Shown here: positions 23,476-34,990 of the stretch, in pieces
How the letters are laid out: each line of letters begins with the position of its first letter
Position numbering within the stretch: position 1 is the first letter of the stretch
Source of the DNA: Symbiodinium natans
Taxonomy: Eukaryota; Sar; Dinophyceae; Suessiales; Symbiodiniaceae
Assembly: GCA_905221605.1 (NCBI GenBank)
Contig: CAJNDS010002479.1
Span: 1,052,501 to 1,116,500 of the forward strand
DNA: 64,000 bases
Reading direction: 5' to 3'
Position numbers and translations under genes: made by a program
Notes under the pieces: generated by a model
What the model saw: only the letters and a program-made list of their open reading frames with translations
Database searches by the model: none
Told to the model about the DNA's origin: nothing

Positions 23476-24084
23476 CCATTTGGCCTGGCCGTACCCACCC
23501 TTTTCTAGTGCCTCCCAGAAGATACCGGCAATGATGGACACGATGGACCCATTGGAGAAGGGTCGAATAGAGAGCCCCTAGAGCTCGCCTTGCCACTACA
23601 CTAGGCCACAGAAAACCCCCTGAGAACCTTCCCGAGCCCCCTGGTCGTTGGCCCGAAAATCCTGAAATCTGGGGTCTGCCATGGGGGGGTACCCTTTCCA
23701 GACCTGACTGCCCTACCCTGGCCAACTTGGGCCCCTCCTGGCCCTAACCCGCCCAGCCCCCCCCTAGATCGATAAATAGAGGCAACAAGCCAGAGCATCA
23801 ATTCTACGACCTCACAAGAAGCTCTATGAACGGGGAGTGAAGCATGCCACTCAGAAGGGATGGTGGTGGGAATTGAGGGCGACAGCCCTAAACCCCAAAA
23901 GGCAGTGGTTTGGGTGGTGGCCTGTGAAAGGTCACAGCGGGTGGGGAGAAAGAACCCAGCACCAATGAAAATCGTTGGACTGCATTGAAAACAAATGCCT
24001 TCGCGTGACATGCCGCCCCCCACACCCCCTGGGTGTGTTGGGGCGCCACTGACGCATCGTATCTACTGCCGCTGCGCGGCGAGA

Positions 24085-24203
24085 CGCCCTAAACCCTAAA
24101 CCCTAAATCCTAAACCCTAAACCCTAAACCCTAAACCCTAAACCCTAAACCCGAAACCCTAAACCCTAAACCCTAAACCCTAAACCCTAAACCCTAAACC
24201 CTT
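24085..24203 (+). repeat. CCCTAAA array before LRR exon 20
   Basis: About 16 units, ending about 45 bp from the exon 20 acceptor. Confidence 0.95.
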
Positions 24204-24246
24204 CCTCCTTGTACCCAAGAACCTTCAAGCAGCCAGCTTTCTGCAG

Positions 24247-24279
24247 GAGCTGAGGATCCGCTCCCCGCGCCTCCAAGGT
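24247..24279 (+). CDS. LRR gene exon 20
   Basis: Encodes ELRIRSPRLQG in frame with exon 19 (ALK-ELRI). Acceptor GCAG|GAGC, donor GT (GTTTGA). The next intron is nearly pure TTTAGGG at its start. Confidence 0.78.
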
Positions 24280-24291
24280 GTTTGAGCTGAG

Positions 24292-24367
24292 GGTTTAGGG
24301 TTTAGGGTTTAGGGTTTAGGGTTTAGGGTTTAGGGTTTAGGGTTTAGGGTTTAGGGTTTAGGGTTTC
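24292..24367 (+). repeat. TTTAGGG array in LRR intron 20
   Basis: About 11 units starting 12 bp after the GT donor of exon 20. Confidence 0.95.
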
Positions 24368-24418
24368 CTAAACCTTAAACCCGCAACCCTAAACCCTAAG
24401 CCCTAAGCCTTGCTGCAG

Positions 24419-24439
24419 GGCCCACGTTTTGAGCATCTT
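24419..24439 (+). CDS. LRR gene exon 21 (21-nt micro-exon)
   Basis: Encodes GPRFEHL. Adding it restores 24-residue spacing between exon 20 and the next core (FLELSMNTL), which would otherwise be 7 residues short. Acceptor GCAG|GGCC, donor GA (GAACAC). Confidence 0.55.
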
Positions 24440-24509
24440 GAACACTGAAGTGGGGACCCCTCCCAAAAGGAGCACCAAAGAAGTCAAAGTAAGACATGGA
24501 TGAAAAGGG

Positions 24510-24682
24510 TTGGGGTTTAGGGTTTAGGGTTTAGGGTTTAGGGTTTAGGGTTTAGGGTTTAGGGTTTAGGGTTTAGGGTTTAGGGTTTAGGGTTTAGGGG
24601 TTAGGGTTTAGGGTTTAGGGTTTAGGGTTTAGGGTTTAGGGTTTAGGTTTTAGGGTTGAGGGTTGAGGGTTGAGGGTTGCGG

Positions 24683-24779
<97 letters not shown>

Positions 24780-24782
24780 GGT
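24510..24782 (+). repeat. TTTAGGG array passing into a TTGAGGG array
   Basis: About 20 TTTAGGG units followed from about 24650 by about 18 TTGAGGG units, an abrupt variant switch. Confidence 0.95.
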
Positions 24783-24784
24783 CA

Positions 24785-24950
24785 GGTTAGTAGGCCCTAT
24801 ATGGGGGTTTGCGAAAAGAGGGGTACCCTTTTTGAGGCTCCTTTAACAGGGTTATGTGGTATTTTGGGGGTATATAAGTGGCATCCCTATGTTTCAGAAC
24901 TACTCATGAGACTTATACAAACCCTTCGTGCCCCCATATACCCCTACTGA
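24785..24950. mobile_element. Possible family D remnant
   Basis: Contains TTTGCGAAAAGAGGGGTACC and GGGGGTATATAAG, similar to the left arm of family D, but no clear right arm. Confidence 0.4.
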
Positions 24951-24993
24951 GAGCCTCTTTCTTTCTTTTTTTTTGCAAAGGTAACCCACCGAG

Positions 24994-25041
24994 CAGCTCC
25001 CTCCCTCGACCTTCCTGGAGCTGTCAATGAACACCCTCATG
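24994..25041 (+). CDS. LRR gene exon 22
   Basis: Encodes QLPPSTFLELSMNTLM. The spacing demands a direct join to GNLPPEL at 25403. The donor is unclear because GGA occurs at both junctions and no canonical pair fits exactly. Confidence 0.65.
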
Positions 25042-25075
25042 GAGCACTAGTCATGCGATTGCCAGCCAAGAAGGG

Positions 25076-25138
25076 TTTAGGGTTTAGGGTTTAGGGTTTA
25101 GGGTTTAGGGTTTAGGGTTTAGGGTTTAGGGTTTAGGG
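25076..25138 (+). repeat. TTTAGGG array and G-run
   Basis: Nine units in the intron after exon 22, followed at 25150-25167 by a G-run of 18. Confidence 0.93.
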
Positions 25139-25267
25139 AGCGCCTGACGGGGGGGGGGGGGGGGGGCATTCAGGGCCTCCCTTCGGTCCTTCAGCCTTCT
25201 TTTTAAACGCAGGGCTTAGGGTTTAGGGCCTTCGGATTTAGGGTTCAGGGTTTGGGGTTTAGGAAAA

Positions 25268-25403
25268 TCAGGGGGACCCCCAAATGGTAAGATTCCCTCC
25301 TTACGAAACCCTACAAAAGACCCCCCAAACATTCGGATTCCCTTATAATGAGGACCCCGATAATGAGGTACCCCAGGTACCCCTATTTTCGGAAACTTCC
25401 AGG
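25268..25403. mobile_element. MITE family D, copy 2
   Basis: Arms carry GGATTCCCTTATAATGAGGA, and the right end has GTACCCCTATTTTCGGAAAC, inverse of the family left end TTTACGAAAATAGGGG. The right end abuts LRR exon 23. Confidence 0.6.
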
Positions 25404-25433
25404 AAATTTGCCGCCCGAGCTCTCTGAGAACAG
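25403..25433 (+). CDS. LRR gene exon 23
   Basis: Encodes (G)NLPPELSEN after CCAG|GAAATT. Donor GC (GCACGG); the next exon begins GCGCC and completes RRLEVLVIEG. Confidence 0.72.
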
Positions 25434-26140
25434 GCACGGAGATTTTCGTTGATTCAGGCATGTGGCGGTTGAGGGTTAGGGTTTAGGGTGTAGGGTGCAG
25501 GGTTTAGGGTTTAGGGTTTAGGGTTTAGGGTTAGTACTCGAACTAGCACTACCAGAATGGGGCTTAGGGCCATCTTAAGCTGCAGTTCTGGCTAGCTGGA
25601 GTCGCAGGGCGTGCTTAGATTTTACAAGCCTACCAGCTGCCATAGTTGCGAGGGGTGGGTTAAGTGTAGCTGAAACCCCTACAAGGGACCCTTTAATCTT
25701 ATTCCCCTATATAACCCCTACATATTCCTTCTAAGGAGCCCCTAAACAACCCCCTAAATGACCCGACCCTAAGTTCCCTTACAAGGGTCCCTCCTTTAGT
25801 CCCTTGAATCATCGCCCTAGTGTAAGTCCGCCTCAAGCTCACTAACCGTCGGTATGAAAGAGCTACACTTATAGGTTACACGTTTGATGTACCTGGAGAG
25901 TATTAGGGTTTAGAGGTAAATATGGACCCTTAACCGGGGACTCCCTATAAACCCGTTTATATACCCCTTATATCCCCTTCACAGCCCAAAGGGCCCATAC
26001 TTCAGAAGAACACCATATTAACGAACGAACAGGCTTTCATTTACGGCTTTGGGCATACGCAATCGCTCAAGATATTCAGACTCGAGCCGTAATCACGCCC
26101 TCAGTTGCAGGGCCCTTAGGCCCTGAGCCCTGAATTTTGA

Positions 26141-26239
26141 GAGGTTCCCCCTACGCTAACAGTCCTTAATAGAAAATATATAACGGGGGGGGCACTATAG
26201 TCCCATTAAGGACTATTAGTACAAGGGGACTATCCCAAC
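26141..26239. mobile_element. MITE family A, copy 2
   Basis: Diverged ends (GAGGTTCCCCCTACGCTAAC / GTACAAGGGGACTATCCCAAC) with the family core AGTCCTTAATAG and its inverse. In LRR intron 23. Confidence 0.65.
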
Positions 26240-26450
26240 GTAGACTCAAAGTAAACCTTAGACACCTTGAAGGTTTAGGACTTAGCGTTTAGGGTTTAAG
26301 GATGGGGCTTTCACCTTAAAGCCAATATGAATCCTAAACCTTAAACGTTAAATCCTCAACCTTAAACCCTATTCCCCAAACCCTAAACCCTATGCCCTAA
26401 ACCCTAAACCCTAAGCCCTAAACCCTAAACCCTAAACCCTGGGTTGCCAG

Positions 26451-26476
26451 GCGCCTGGAGGTCCTGGTCATCGAAG
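26451..26476 (+). CDS. LRR gene exon 24 (26 nt)
   Basis: Encodes RLEVLVIE plus one base. Donor GA (GAGGAC); the next exon begins GAAAG. Confidence 0.75.
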
Positions 26477-27445
26477 GAGGACGCTCACCGCAGGTTGCCT
26501 TTTCCCTACTTAGGGTTTAGGGTTTAGGGTTTAGGGTTTAGGGTTTAGGGTTGGAGGTTTGTGGGTAGTTCTTAGCCCAAGGTTTCCTGAATATATACCC
26601 CAATTCGAGGCTTATTTTGGAAGCAGGCTCAGGCCTTTTTGCAAGCAAGGTTCAGGGTTTAGAGGGTTTAGGGTTTAGGGTTCAGAACTTTGTGCCTGCT
26701 TACTTAAGGGCAGGGATTCAGAAGTCAGCCAAGGACGCCACCCTAAGCCTAATCATGCCTTCTCTGTCAGAGACTGGTGTGGATTCAGGTCGTTTACCAT
26801 TGTTGGACCCATGCCCACCTGAACCATAGACCCTACACCCTCCAATGTTCCCTACTTTAGGATGCCTTTGGTGCTGGCGGGTGCGGGGGGCTGGGGGCAG
26901 GGAGGAATTGCAGGATTTTGGGGATGTTTCGGGCTTTTCGTTGATGTGTTTGTCTTATGGTTTCAGGCGGAGGCAAGCAGGATTGCCACAGGCCCCTCTG
27001 CTAGACTATTTCTCGAAGCCACCTATAGGGATTGTATATTGGCGATGTAAGTAGTGCATATTTAGGCTTTCTTCAAGAGGTTTCCACGGTGTAGTCAAGC
27101 GCAAAGAGAGAGTCTTTTCACCTGCGAAGCTGCTGCGGGGCCGCGTAGAGTCTTGATCAAACACAGGCATCGCAAACCTCCAAAACACCCTAAACTGCTA
27201 TCCCTACAACCTAAGCGTTAGCCCTAAAATCCCGGAACCCCAAGAAGGACTAAGCCCTACAGACAAACAAGCAAAACCAGTGACAGAGAAAGATGCTAGC
27301 TTTGAGGGCTTTGTGGTCGCTATAAAAAAGCCTTTGGTATCCATGTGAGGAGCCCCTAAACCCTAAGCCCTAAGCCCTAAGCCCTAAACCCTAAACCCTA
27401 AACCCTAAACCCTAAACCCTAAACCGCATTGGGCATCCATCTGAG

Positions 27446-27493
27446 GAAAGCTGGAAGGCGGTATTCCGAACTTGAGCAGCCTTAAGCGCTTGC
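27446..27493 (+). CDS. LRR gene exon 25
   Basis: Encodes GKLEGGIPNLSSLKRL, a textbook LxGGIPxLSSLxxL stretch. Donor GA (GACACT); the next exon begins GAATG. Confidence 0.82.
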
Positions 27494-28104
27494 GACACTC
27501 GGCGCATGTACTGGGCTTTAGAACACCATAGGCTGCTGGGTTTAGGGCTCATGGCCTTGGCTCCAATGTAGTTTCTCTTTGGATTAGCTATAGGGGTTTA
27601 TATATCGTAGACTACCCTGAAACCGTACGGCATGTATACATCGGATCCTGTAGGCATAACACCACAGGGTTTAGGGTTTGGGCTCAGGCTTTGATGATCA
27701 CCTGTCCTCCCTACACTGCCACATCTGCACCCTAAAAGTCGTAAACCCGAAGCCCTTTGCAGCCTGCTTCTCCCAGACCCTAAGCCCCGAAGCCGTGTCT
27801 GGGTTGCAACCCTACACCCCTATAAACCCCAAACAGTAATTTCGTTCACTAGTTTGTTCATGCAATTCCACTGTGAAATTCGCGCGTGCGCTTCGCGTTC
27901 TCTTCGTACAATTATTCGGGTTATCCTGGCTTACTCACCCTACTTTGTATACTAGGTCCCCCCATCCTCCAAGTAGGGTTGTGTCTACAAGTAGGGTTAT
28001 GAACACGGTAGCCGAGTATCTGTAATGAGCCTTAAGTACGGTACTTCAAACCCTCCTTCTTCACTTCCCCTGAACCTTTCAAAGCGTAGAACCTAAACCC
28101 AAAT

Positions 28105-28235
28105 GGTGTTTTCCGAAATTAGGGGTACCATTTTGGGGGTCCTTACTTATTTTCAGAGAATCCTACTCTTTGGGGGTCTATTATATGGGGTCCCTTGTTT
28201 TCGTAAACTCTCAAACCCCAAATCCCAGATGATCC
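28105..28235. mobile_element. MITE family D, copy 3
   Basis: Left TTTTCCGAAATTAGGGGTACC... and right GGGGTCCCTTGTTTTCGTAAA form inverted arms. In LRR intron 25. Confidence 0.6.
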
Positions 28236-28346
28236 CTGAAGTAGCTCAGGAGACCTGGCGTTGCTTGGCGGGTTCCAAGGCAGATTTCTCCTGGAGCAGC
28301 TGGCGCCTACCCTAAGACGCTGGCCATGCAGGGTTTTGGGATTGAA

Positions 28347-28475
28347 GGGTTTAGGGTTTAGGGCTAGGGTTTAGGGTTTAGGGTTTAGGGTTTAGGGTTT
28401 AGGGTTTAGGGTTTAGGGTTTAGGGTTTAGGGTTTAGGGTTTAGGGTTTAGGGTTTAGGGTTTAGGGTTTAGGGT
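28347..28475 (+). repeat. TTTAGGG array in LRR intron 25
   Basis: About 18 nearly perfect units. Confidence 0.95.
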
Positions 28476-28660
28476 GTCTCGGTTTCTGGGACCAGTTCAC
28501 CAGTCACCTACAGAGTGGTTGAGGAAGAAATTATGGGATCTTTTTTCGGGGTTTTGGAGTACTATACTTTAATTTTTTGTTGGTAGCTACTTATACCTAA
28601 AAAGTATATTCCTTTTGCCAGGGTCTGCTCCCAAGTAGGGTTTTCGGGGTTTAGCATTCG

Positions 28661-28801
28661 CTAGGTAGGCCTTTGGGACATGTTTGTCTTTCCCTTATTT
28701 AGGGTTTAGGGTTTAGGTTGTTTAGGGATATTTTATATTTTCCCTTACTGGGTTTAAGACGATCATGTTCAGGAACATTTTTGACAGGTCAAGGGCCATC
28801 C
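28661..28801. mobile_element. Repeat family F, copy 1, interrupted by telomere units
   Basis: Matches 49871-49956 on both sides of a 50-bp insert at 28698-28747. The insert contains TTTAGGG units, and TTTCCCTTA occurs at both its edges. Confidence 0.7.
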
Positions 28802-28952
28802 GAACTCAGCGTTTATGTGTTTAGGATTGAAGAGCATTTGGTTGTCAAGTCTTATGCAGACTTGGTTTCCGACTAAACCCTAAACCCTAAACCCTAAACC
28901 CTAAACCGATGTGTGATGTTGGGCTTGAAGCAGCACAACCGCGCCGCCCCAG

Positions 28953-28983
28953 GAATGGTCACTCTACGAGCTCCCCTGCTGAC
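28953..28983 (+). CDS. LRR gene exon 26
   Basis: Encodes RMVTLRAPLL in frame with LKRL of exon 25. The 3' edge is tentative: a GC donor at 28984 fits the next candidate exon, but a GA donor a few bases later is also possible. Confidence 0.65.
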
Positions 28984-28995
28984 GCTTGGAACTGT

Positions 28996-29083
28996 TTGTG
29001 GCGACTCTACACCCTGAACCCTAAACCCTAAACCCTAAACCCTAAACCCTAAACCCTAAACCCTAAACCCTAAACCTAATCCC
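28996..29083 (+). repeat. CCCTAAA array after LRR exon 26
   Basis: About 9 units in the intron after exon 26. Confidence 0.93.
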
Positions 29084-29110
29084 CAAACCTACTCCTTCAA
29101 GATCTTCCAG

Positions 29111-29161
29111 GAGCGGAACAGCCAAGGCCAACACACTCTCAGCTTTCTTCAACGCCCAAAA
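29111..29161 (+). CDS. LRR gene exon 27 (tentative)
   Basis: Starts after CCAG and reads SGTAKANTLSAFFNAQ in the phase required by exon 26. It exits at GC to join KARNIELLDF. The resulting repeat would be 32 residues, longer than its neighbours, so this exon or its edges may be wrong. Confidence 0.35.
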
Positions 29162-29845
29162 GCTCCGAACCCGCAGCCGAAATCCTAAAACGTAAGCCCT
29201 AAACCCTAAACCCTAAACCCTAAGCCCTAAGCCCTAAACCCTAAACCCTAAACCCTAAACTCAAGAAGCCCTCAGGCCCTGTGGCCGTCACACCTCCCGG
29301 ACTTGTTGCAAGCGGGACCCCAGGGGATTAACATGTTTACAGGTCTTTTAGGGTTTGAGGTTTATAAAATAGAGAGGTTTTGGGTTTAGGGTTTAGGGCT
29401 TAGGGTCCGGAATGTCTACATGGGTTCAGGATTTAAGGTTTAGGGTTCAGGATTTAGGGCTCAGAGCCTATAGTGCTTTGCTTGGAAGAACTGACACTGC
29501 TGGGGTTGTTACGGTGGCGGGTGGTTGGGGGGGATATCGGGTTCTGTGTGAGGGTTTAGGGGTCAGAGTACAGGGTGTTAGAGCTATGTTTTTTCTCTGA
29601 TACCGGCTCATGCGACCAGCACTGCAGGGCTAGGGTTGCATCAATACCCTGAACCCTAAACCCTAAAGCCTAAAGCCCTTAAACCTTAAATGCCTTGAAC
29701 CCCAGACATGAAAGTCCCAAACCCTAAGCGCTAGACCTCGTAACACTGACTCATAAACCCCTTAACCCTGAATCTAACGGGCTGTCGCCCACAGCCGGGC
29801 ACGCCCACCAGCAGCAGGACAACGGCAGCAAGCACAGCAGCAACG

Positions 29846-30019
<174 letters not shown>

Positions 30020-31040
30020 GTCGAGTGCCATGTTATGGAGTTATGCCAGCATCCTTCGAAATCCTGCCGCCCGAAACCCTTTCCGGAGCCACTGATGCTG
30101 CTGATGCTCGCCCCCCGGGTCCCCAAAGAGAAACGAAGCCTCGATGATGCGCACCCTGGCCCTCCGCCCGGCCGCGCATCATGAGCATCAGCGGCTCCGG
30201 CCTCCAGGCATGCATGGCTTATAGGAGCATATGCCGGCCTCAAAACGGAAATGTCCGTAACAGCACGAAAACCACGGTATTTACAGCGATTTCTGTGTTT
30301 TCCAAGCTCTCAGCCGCATCCGAAACCCAAAACCCAACCCGCTGATGCTCATGATGCGCGCTCTTGTGGGGGTCCTTTGCGGTGGCCAATGCCACCCAAA
30401 AACATCAGCAACGGGTATTTGGCCAAAGTTGAAAAAGAGAGTCGATGATGCTCTCCGGGGTCGTTTTTGGGACCCCCCATGGGGCACCCAAAAAATGCGT
30501 CCAGGAGCCCAAATTCGGTGGGAAATAGCGCGTTTTTCGCGATAAAAATTGTACCTGAAAATTGATGCCCTTCGGGAGCCGCATTTGGAGCCGGATGTTG
30601 GGGAGCCAACCGGGTCAGCGGCTTAACCCCCCCCCGTGGTAGCTAAAGCTAGGGCTGGCGCCTAACGGCGTCGGACCACGGGCGTGCCCGGATATAAGAG
30701 CCTCCGGCTCAAGCCGCCGACCCCGCTGGAGCATAGTTGAGAGGTCTAAACCCGCTCGCATGGTTCGAAGATCATCCCAGCCTGCTCGGCAGAGTTCTGT
30801 GAAACGTTTGGGGGGGGTAGGAGTCGCGCCAGGACAAGCTCAGGGAAGGGCGAAAACGCTGATTTTGCTGAGGGCGCCCCTACCCCCCTGTGCTGAACCG
30901 CCTGTTTACGCTGTGCGGGTGGCGCGGTCCTCCACGAAAAAATTGTGCACCGACCCCCCCTTCCCCCCCCCCCCCCGGGTTTTGGGGGGGTAAGAGGGAG
31001 GTTTTCACCTCCTCAAACCCATCCAACACGCCGCCAAGGT
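30020..31040. other. 1 kb GC-rich unique segment
   Basis: High GC, no telomere repeats, with repeated CTGATGCTCATGATGCGCGC-like motifs (near 30101, 30170, 30341 and 30350). Short open frames occur on both strands, none convincing. Nested in the LRR intron before exon 28. Confidence 0.5.
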
Positions 31041-31051
31041 CGGCGGAACCG

Positions 31052-31130
31052 AAACCCTAAACCCTAAACCCTAAACCCTAAACCCTAAACCCTAAACCCT
31101 AAACCCTAAACCCTAAACCCTAAACCCTGA
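31052..31130 (+). repeat. CCCTAAA array
   Basis: About 11 units at the right border of the GC-rich segment. Confidence 0.95.
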
Positions 31131-31502
31131 ATCCGAAACCCTTATCCGGCACCTCGGGGCTTAACAAGACCTTATAAAGCCCTAAACCCTAAACCCTAAA
31201 CCCTTAAACCCTTCAGCCCTTAAACCCCGAAACCCTTACCTAAACCCTTCAGCCGTCAAACCCTTCAAGCCTTGAAGCCCTTATACCCTTGAACCCTGAA
31301 ACCCCGTAAACGCTTTTTAAAAAAACCACATAAACTGCAAAACAACCCTAAAACCTCAAAAAAAACACCCTAAACCCCCTAAACCCCCTAAACCCCCTAG
31401 GAACCCTAAACACCCCCTAAACCCTAAACCGCCCCCTTCCAAGGAAAGTGGTGCTCTCCGGGTCGTGGGGAGGAAGGTGGCCTCACCCAGCTCAGGGTTT
31501 TT

Positions 31503-31632
31503 GAGGGGTTTAGGGTTTAGGGTTTAGGGTTAGGGTTTAGGGTTTAGGGTTTAGGGTTTAGGGTTTAGGGTTTAGGGTTTAGGGTTTAGGGTTTAGGGTT
31601 TAGGGTTTTGGGGTTTAGGGTTTAGGGTTTAA
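31503..31632 (+). repeat. TTTAGGG array
   Basis: About 17 units, including one 6-base TTAGGG unit. Confidence 0.95.
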
Positions 31633-32452
31633 CTTGAAGCCTTTACTTAGTAGCTGAATGAGTACACTTTACACTTTTCGGGATACTATAATCCCCCCAT
31701 AGAACTGAAAGTGTGCACTTTTTTTTTGGGGGGGGGGGCTTATGAACTCAGCAAGTTAGTTTAAGGGTTTGGTTTAAGGTTGAGGGTCTGGGGTGTAGGG
31801 TTTTTTGACTTTGCTTGGGGTTACCCAGCTAGGGGTTTCTAAGGGTTTTAGGCTTTAAGGGTTTGGCTAAGAGTTGAGGGTTTTGAGGCTTTTGGGGCTT
31901 GGGGCTTAGGGCTTTTTAGGGTTTAGGGCTTACGGGGTGTCTCAGGGTTTGAGGGCTTAAGGGTTCGTGTTTCGACAGCAAGGCAAGCCCTGAACTATTC
32001 TACGGGCGAACGAACCCTTAGCCCGAAAAACCCTATAACCCCTAGAAAACCGCCCCAAAAAACGCCATGAACCCAAGAAACCCGATGAATCCGATGAACC
32101 CTAAACCCGGTAAACCCCCAAACCCTAAACCCCAAACCCTAAACCCTAAACCCTGAACTCCACACACCAAGTCCTAGCCCGAAAAGACTTGAGTTCCCTG
32201 AAACCTATAACCCTAAAAACCCTACACATCCCATCAACCCTATAAAGCCCTAGACCCTACACACCCCCCCCCCCAAAAAAAAAATAATATATATATATAT
32301 ATAATGATAATAATAATAATAATAGTAATATTAATGATAATAGTAGCACCCAAAAAACCTAAACCCCTAAAAACCCTAAACCCCCTAAGAATCTCTAAAC
32401 CTAAAGAAAACCTAACAACCCTAAAGCCCTACATAAGTAGGACCCCTTCCAG

Positions 32453-32510
32453 GGCCCGAAACATCGAGCTCCTGGACTTCCGGGGCACCCAAGTCGCCCG
32501 GAGGCTGAAG
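32453..32510 (+). CDS. LRR gene exon 28
   Basis: Encodes ARNIELLDFRGTQVARRLK. It leaves at GAGCT, and the next exon 4.9 kb downstream begins GAGCT. This five-base repeat gives a seamless RLK-ELVPLLEPL join. Confidence 0.8.
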
Positions 32511-32552
32511 GAGCTCGGCTGCAGGGGGGCCTTGGGGTTTAGGGTTTGCAGG

Positions 32553-32625
32553 GTTTATAGGGTTTGTTTTATAGGGTTTATGGGATTTATAGGGTTTATA
32601 GGGTTTATAGGGTTCAGGGTTTTCG
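32553..32625 (+). repeat. TTTATAGGG 9-mer array in LRR intron 28
   Basis: Nine-base variant repeated about six times, starting about 40 bp after exon 28. Confidence 0.85.
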
Positions 32626-32689
32626 GGGTTTAGGGTTTTTTGGGGTTAGGGTTTTTGGGGGTTTGGGGTTTATAGGTATCAGCGTTCAC

Positions 32690-33570
32690 CCACTAATTTT
32701 TCCTTTTCTAGGTTGACAAAGATAAACTTCATCTTCGTCAATGGCGACGTCATTCAAGAGGAGGCAAAGCACGTGTCATGCTGCGTTATAATGGGTAAAC
32801 CATTTTCAGAACCTTCGCATCACATGAGATCAGGCCCATGGAAACACCGGCATCTTCAAGCTTGCGAAGAAGGTCGCAGAAAGTCGGGTGGGCGACGGCC
32901 AGAGCCTGAGCTTGCAACCGCTATCCTTGCTGTTCTTGCTAACTGCGTAGCCATACCGACCAGGAGCCTGGTGGCGGATCATGAATGGCAACAGAGTCAT
33001 CACCAAGAACTGCCAGATTAACTTCTACAAAGAAGTAACGCTCCTCCGACTCGCAACGTGATCAGCTTAGATTAATCATCAGTGTTAAAGTGTTTGTCCT
33101 ACAGAAGCATGCTCAACAAAATTCTTTAGGCCCGAGAACGATGAGAGCGACTCATCCGACGACGTGCCCGAAACTCAGAACCCAAACATACAAACATAAA
33201 CATGTCCCCTGAGCCAACAGCTCAGGTCGTCTGGCTTTTATGATCCGCCGGAGGAAGACGACTGAGGGCAGCACCGCTCGCAGCCGAATAGCAAAAAGCC
33301 GAACTGTGAACACATGCACCCTTCTAAGTTGCATCGCTTGTAGTGCAGGGCGTGCTTCTAAACGAACGTGCCTTCAGGATTCCTGCAAGCGCTTATGTTG
33401 GCTTCGAGATCATGTTCCTTTCAAGACCTTCTTTAAGCACAGGGCTTCGTGTTCGAGGTTTTGCTTCAGCAGTTATGTTGGTTAACTTGTGCTTTGTTTG
33501 CTTCGTGTGACCAAATCATGTCCAACCAAAACCACTTGTACTACAACGCACCTTCTACTGGCCACTAAAT
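32690..33570. other. 0.9 kb unique segment in LRR intron 28
   Basis: Free of telomere repeats. A plus frame from 32713 reads TKINFIFVNGDVIQEEAKHV after a TTTTCTAG acceptor-like site; another frame later reads NRVITKNCQINFYKEVTLLR. Looks like decayed coding sequence; no family recognised. Confidence 0.4.
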
Positions 33571-33579
33571 TAACACTGG

Positions 33580-34722
33580 CCACTGATAACTAATTTAATT
33601 TGTTTAATTAATTTGATTAATTTAATGAATTTAATGAATTTAAATAAATTAATTAATTTAAGTAATTTAATTAATTGTAATAAGATAATTAGTTTAATTA
33701 ATGTACTTAATTTTTACTTAATCTAATTAATTTAATTAATTTAGTTCATTTAATTAATTTAATAAATTTCATTACTTTAATCATTTAATTTAATTAATTA
33801 ATGTATTGAGTGTAATTAATTCAATTAATTTATTTTAATCAACTAATTTAAGTTAATTTAATTTAAATTTAATTACTTTGTTAATTATTTAATTTAATTA
33901 TTTAAATTTAATAAGTTAATTAATTTGATTAGTTTAACTAAAATTGGTTTAGTTAGTTTTTAGTTTAGTTTAATTTAATTAATTTTAAATAATTAATTTA
34001 TTATCTAATTAAATTAGGTTTAATTAATTAATTTATTAAGGTGTAATTTTAGTTTAATTACTTTAATAATTAACTAATTTATTTACTGAATTTAATTTAT
34101 TTAATTCACTTAATTAATTCAAAATAAATCAGTTAATTAAATTAATGAATTAATTGACTTAATTAATTTAATTATTATTAATTAATTTAATTTAGTTAAT
34201 TTCATTACTTTATTAATTTAATTTTATTTTAATTTAACTAATTTAATTAATTTTATTCATTGAATGAGTGTAATTGATTTAGTTAATTAGTTTGAATAAT
34301 TTAATTAGTAATTACTTACTTTAAGTAATTTCATTTTGAATAATTAATTTCATTATTTTAATTTAATTAATTTAACTAATTTAGGTAATTTAAATTTTAA
34401 TGAATTTAACGTTAATTCATTTTAATTTAAATTAATTTTAATTAATTTAAATAATTTAATTAATTTAATTCTACATTTAATTAATTTAACTGAATTTAAT
34501 TAATTTTAATTAATTTAATTAATTTAATTAGTTTAATTAATTTAATTAGTTTAATTAATTTAATTAGTTTAATTAATTTAATTAGTTTAATTAATTTAAT
34601 TAGTTTAATTAATTTAATTAGTTTAATCATTTCAATTAATTCAATTACTTTAATTATTTTAATTACTTTAATTTCTTTAATTCATTTAAGTAATTTTCTT
34701 CATTTAATTAATTTAATTAATT
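33580..34722. repeat. AT-rich TTAATTAA block (1.14 kb)
   Basis: Almost only A and T, built from imperfect TTTAATTAATTAA-like units, with a regular 15-mer block at about 34496-34625. Edges are sharp against DNA of ordinary composition. No coding frames. Confidence 0.92.
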
Positions 34723-34990
34723 TGTTTATAGGGTTTATAGGGTCTATAGGGTTTCCAGGGTTTACAGGGTTTATAAGGTTTGGGTTCAAAGGGTTTAGGG
34801 TTCAGGGTTTGGGGTTTGGGTTTATTGGGTTTATTGGGTTTATTGGGTTTATTGGGTTTATGGGGTTTATTGGGTTTATTGGGTTTATGGGGTTTATTGG
34901 TTTTATGGGGTTTATGGGGTTTATGGGTTTATAGGGTTTGGGTTGGGGTTTATTGGGTTTATAGGGTTTGGTGTTCAAAGGGTTTAGGGT
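34722..34990 (+). repeat. TTTATAGGG / TTTATTGGG 9-mer arrays
   Basis: Nine-base telomere-like units directly follow the AT-rich block: about 12 TTTATTGGG or TTTATGGGG units plus TTTATAGGG units. Confidence 0.9.

Noticed and set aside
25174-25200. LRR-like peptide GLPSVLQP after an AG
   Set aside because: Including it disrupts the 24-residue spacing between NTLM and GNLPPEL, which is exact without it.
29276-29320. Candidate LRR exon (ALWPSHLPDLL or GPVAVTPPGLV)
   Set aside because: LRR-like in one frame, but that frame does not match the phase leaving exon 26.
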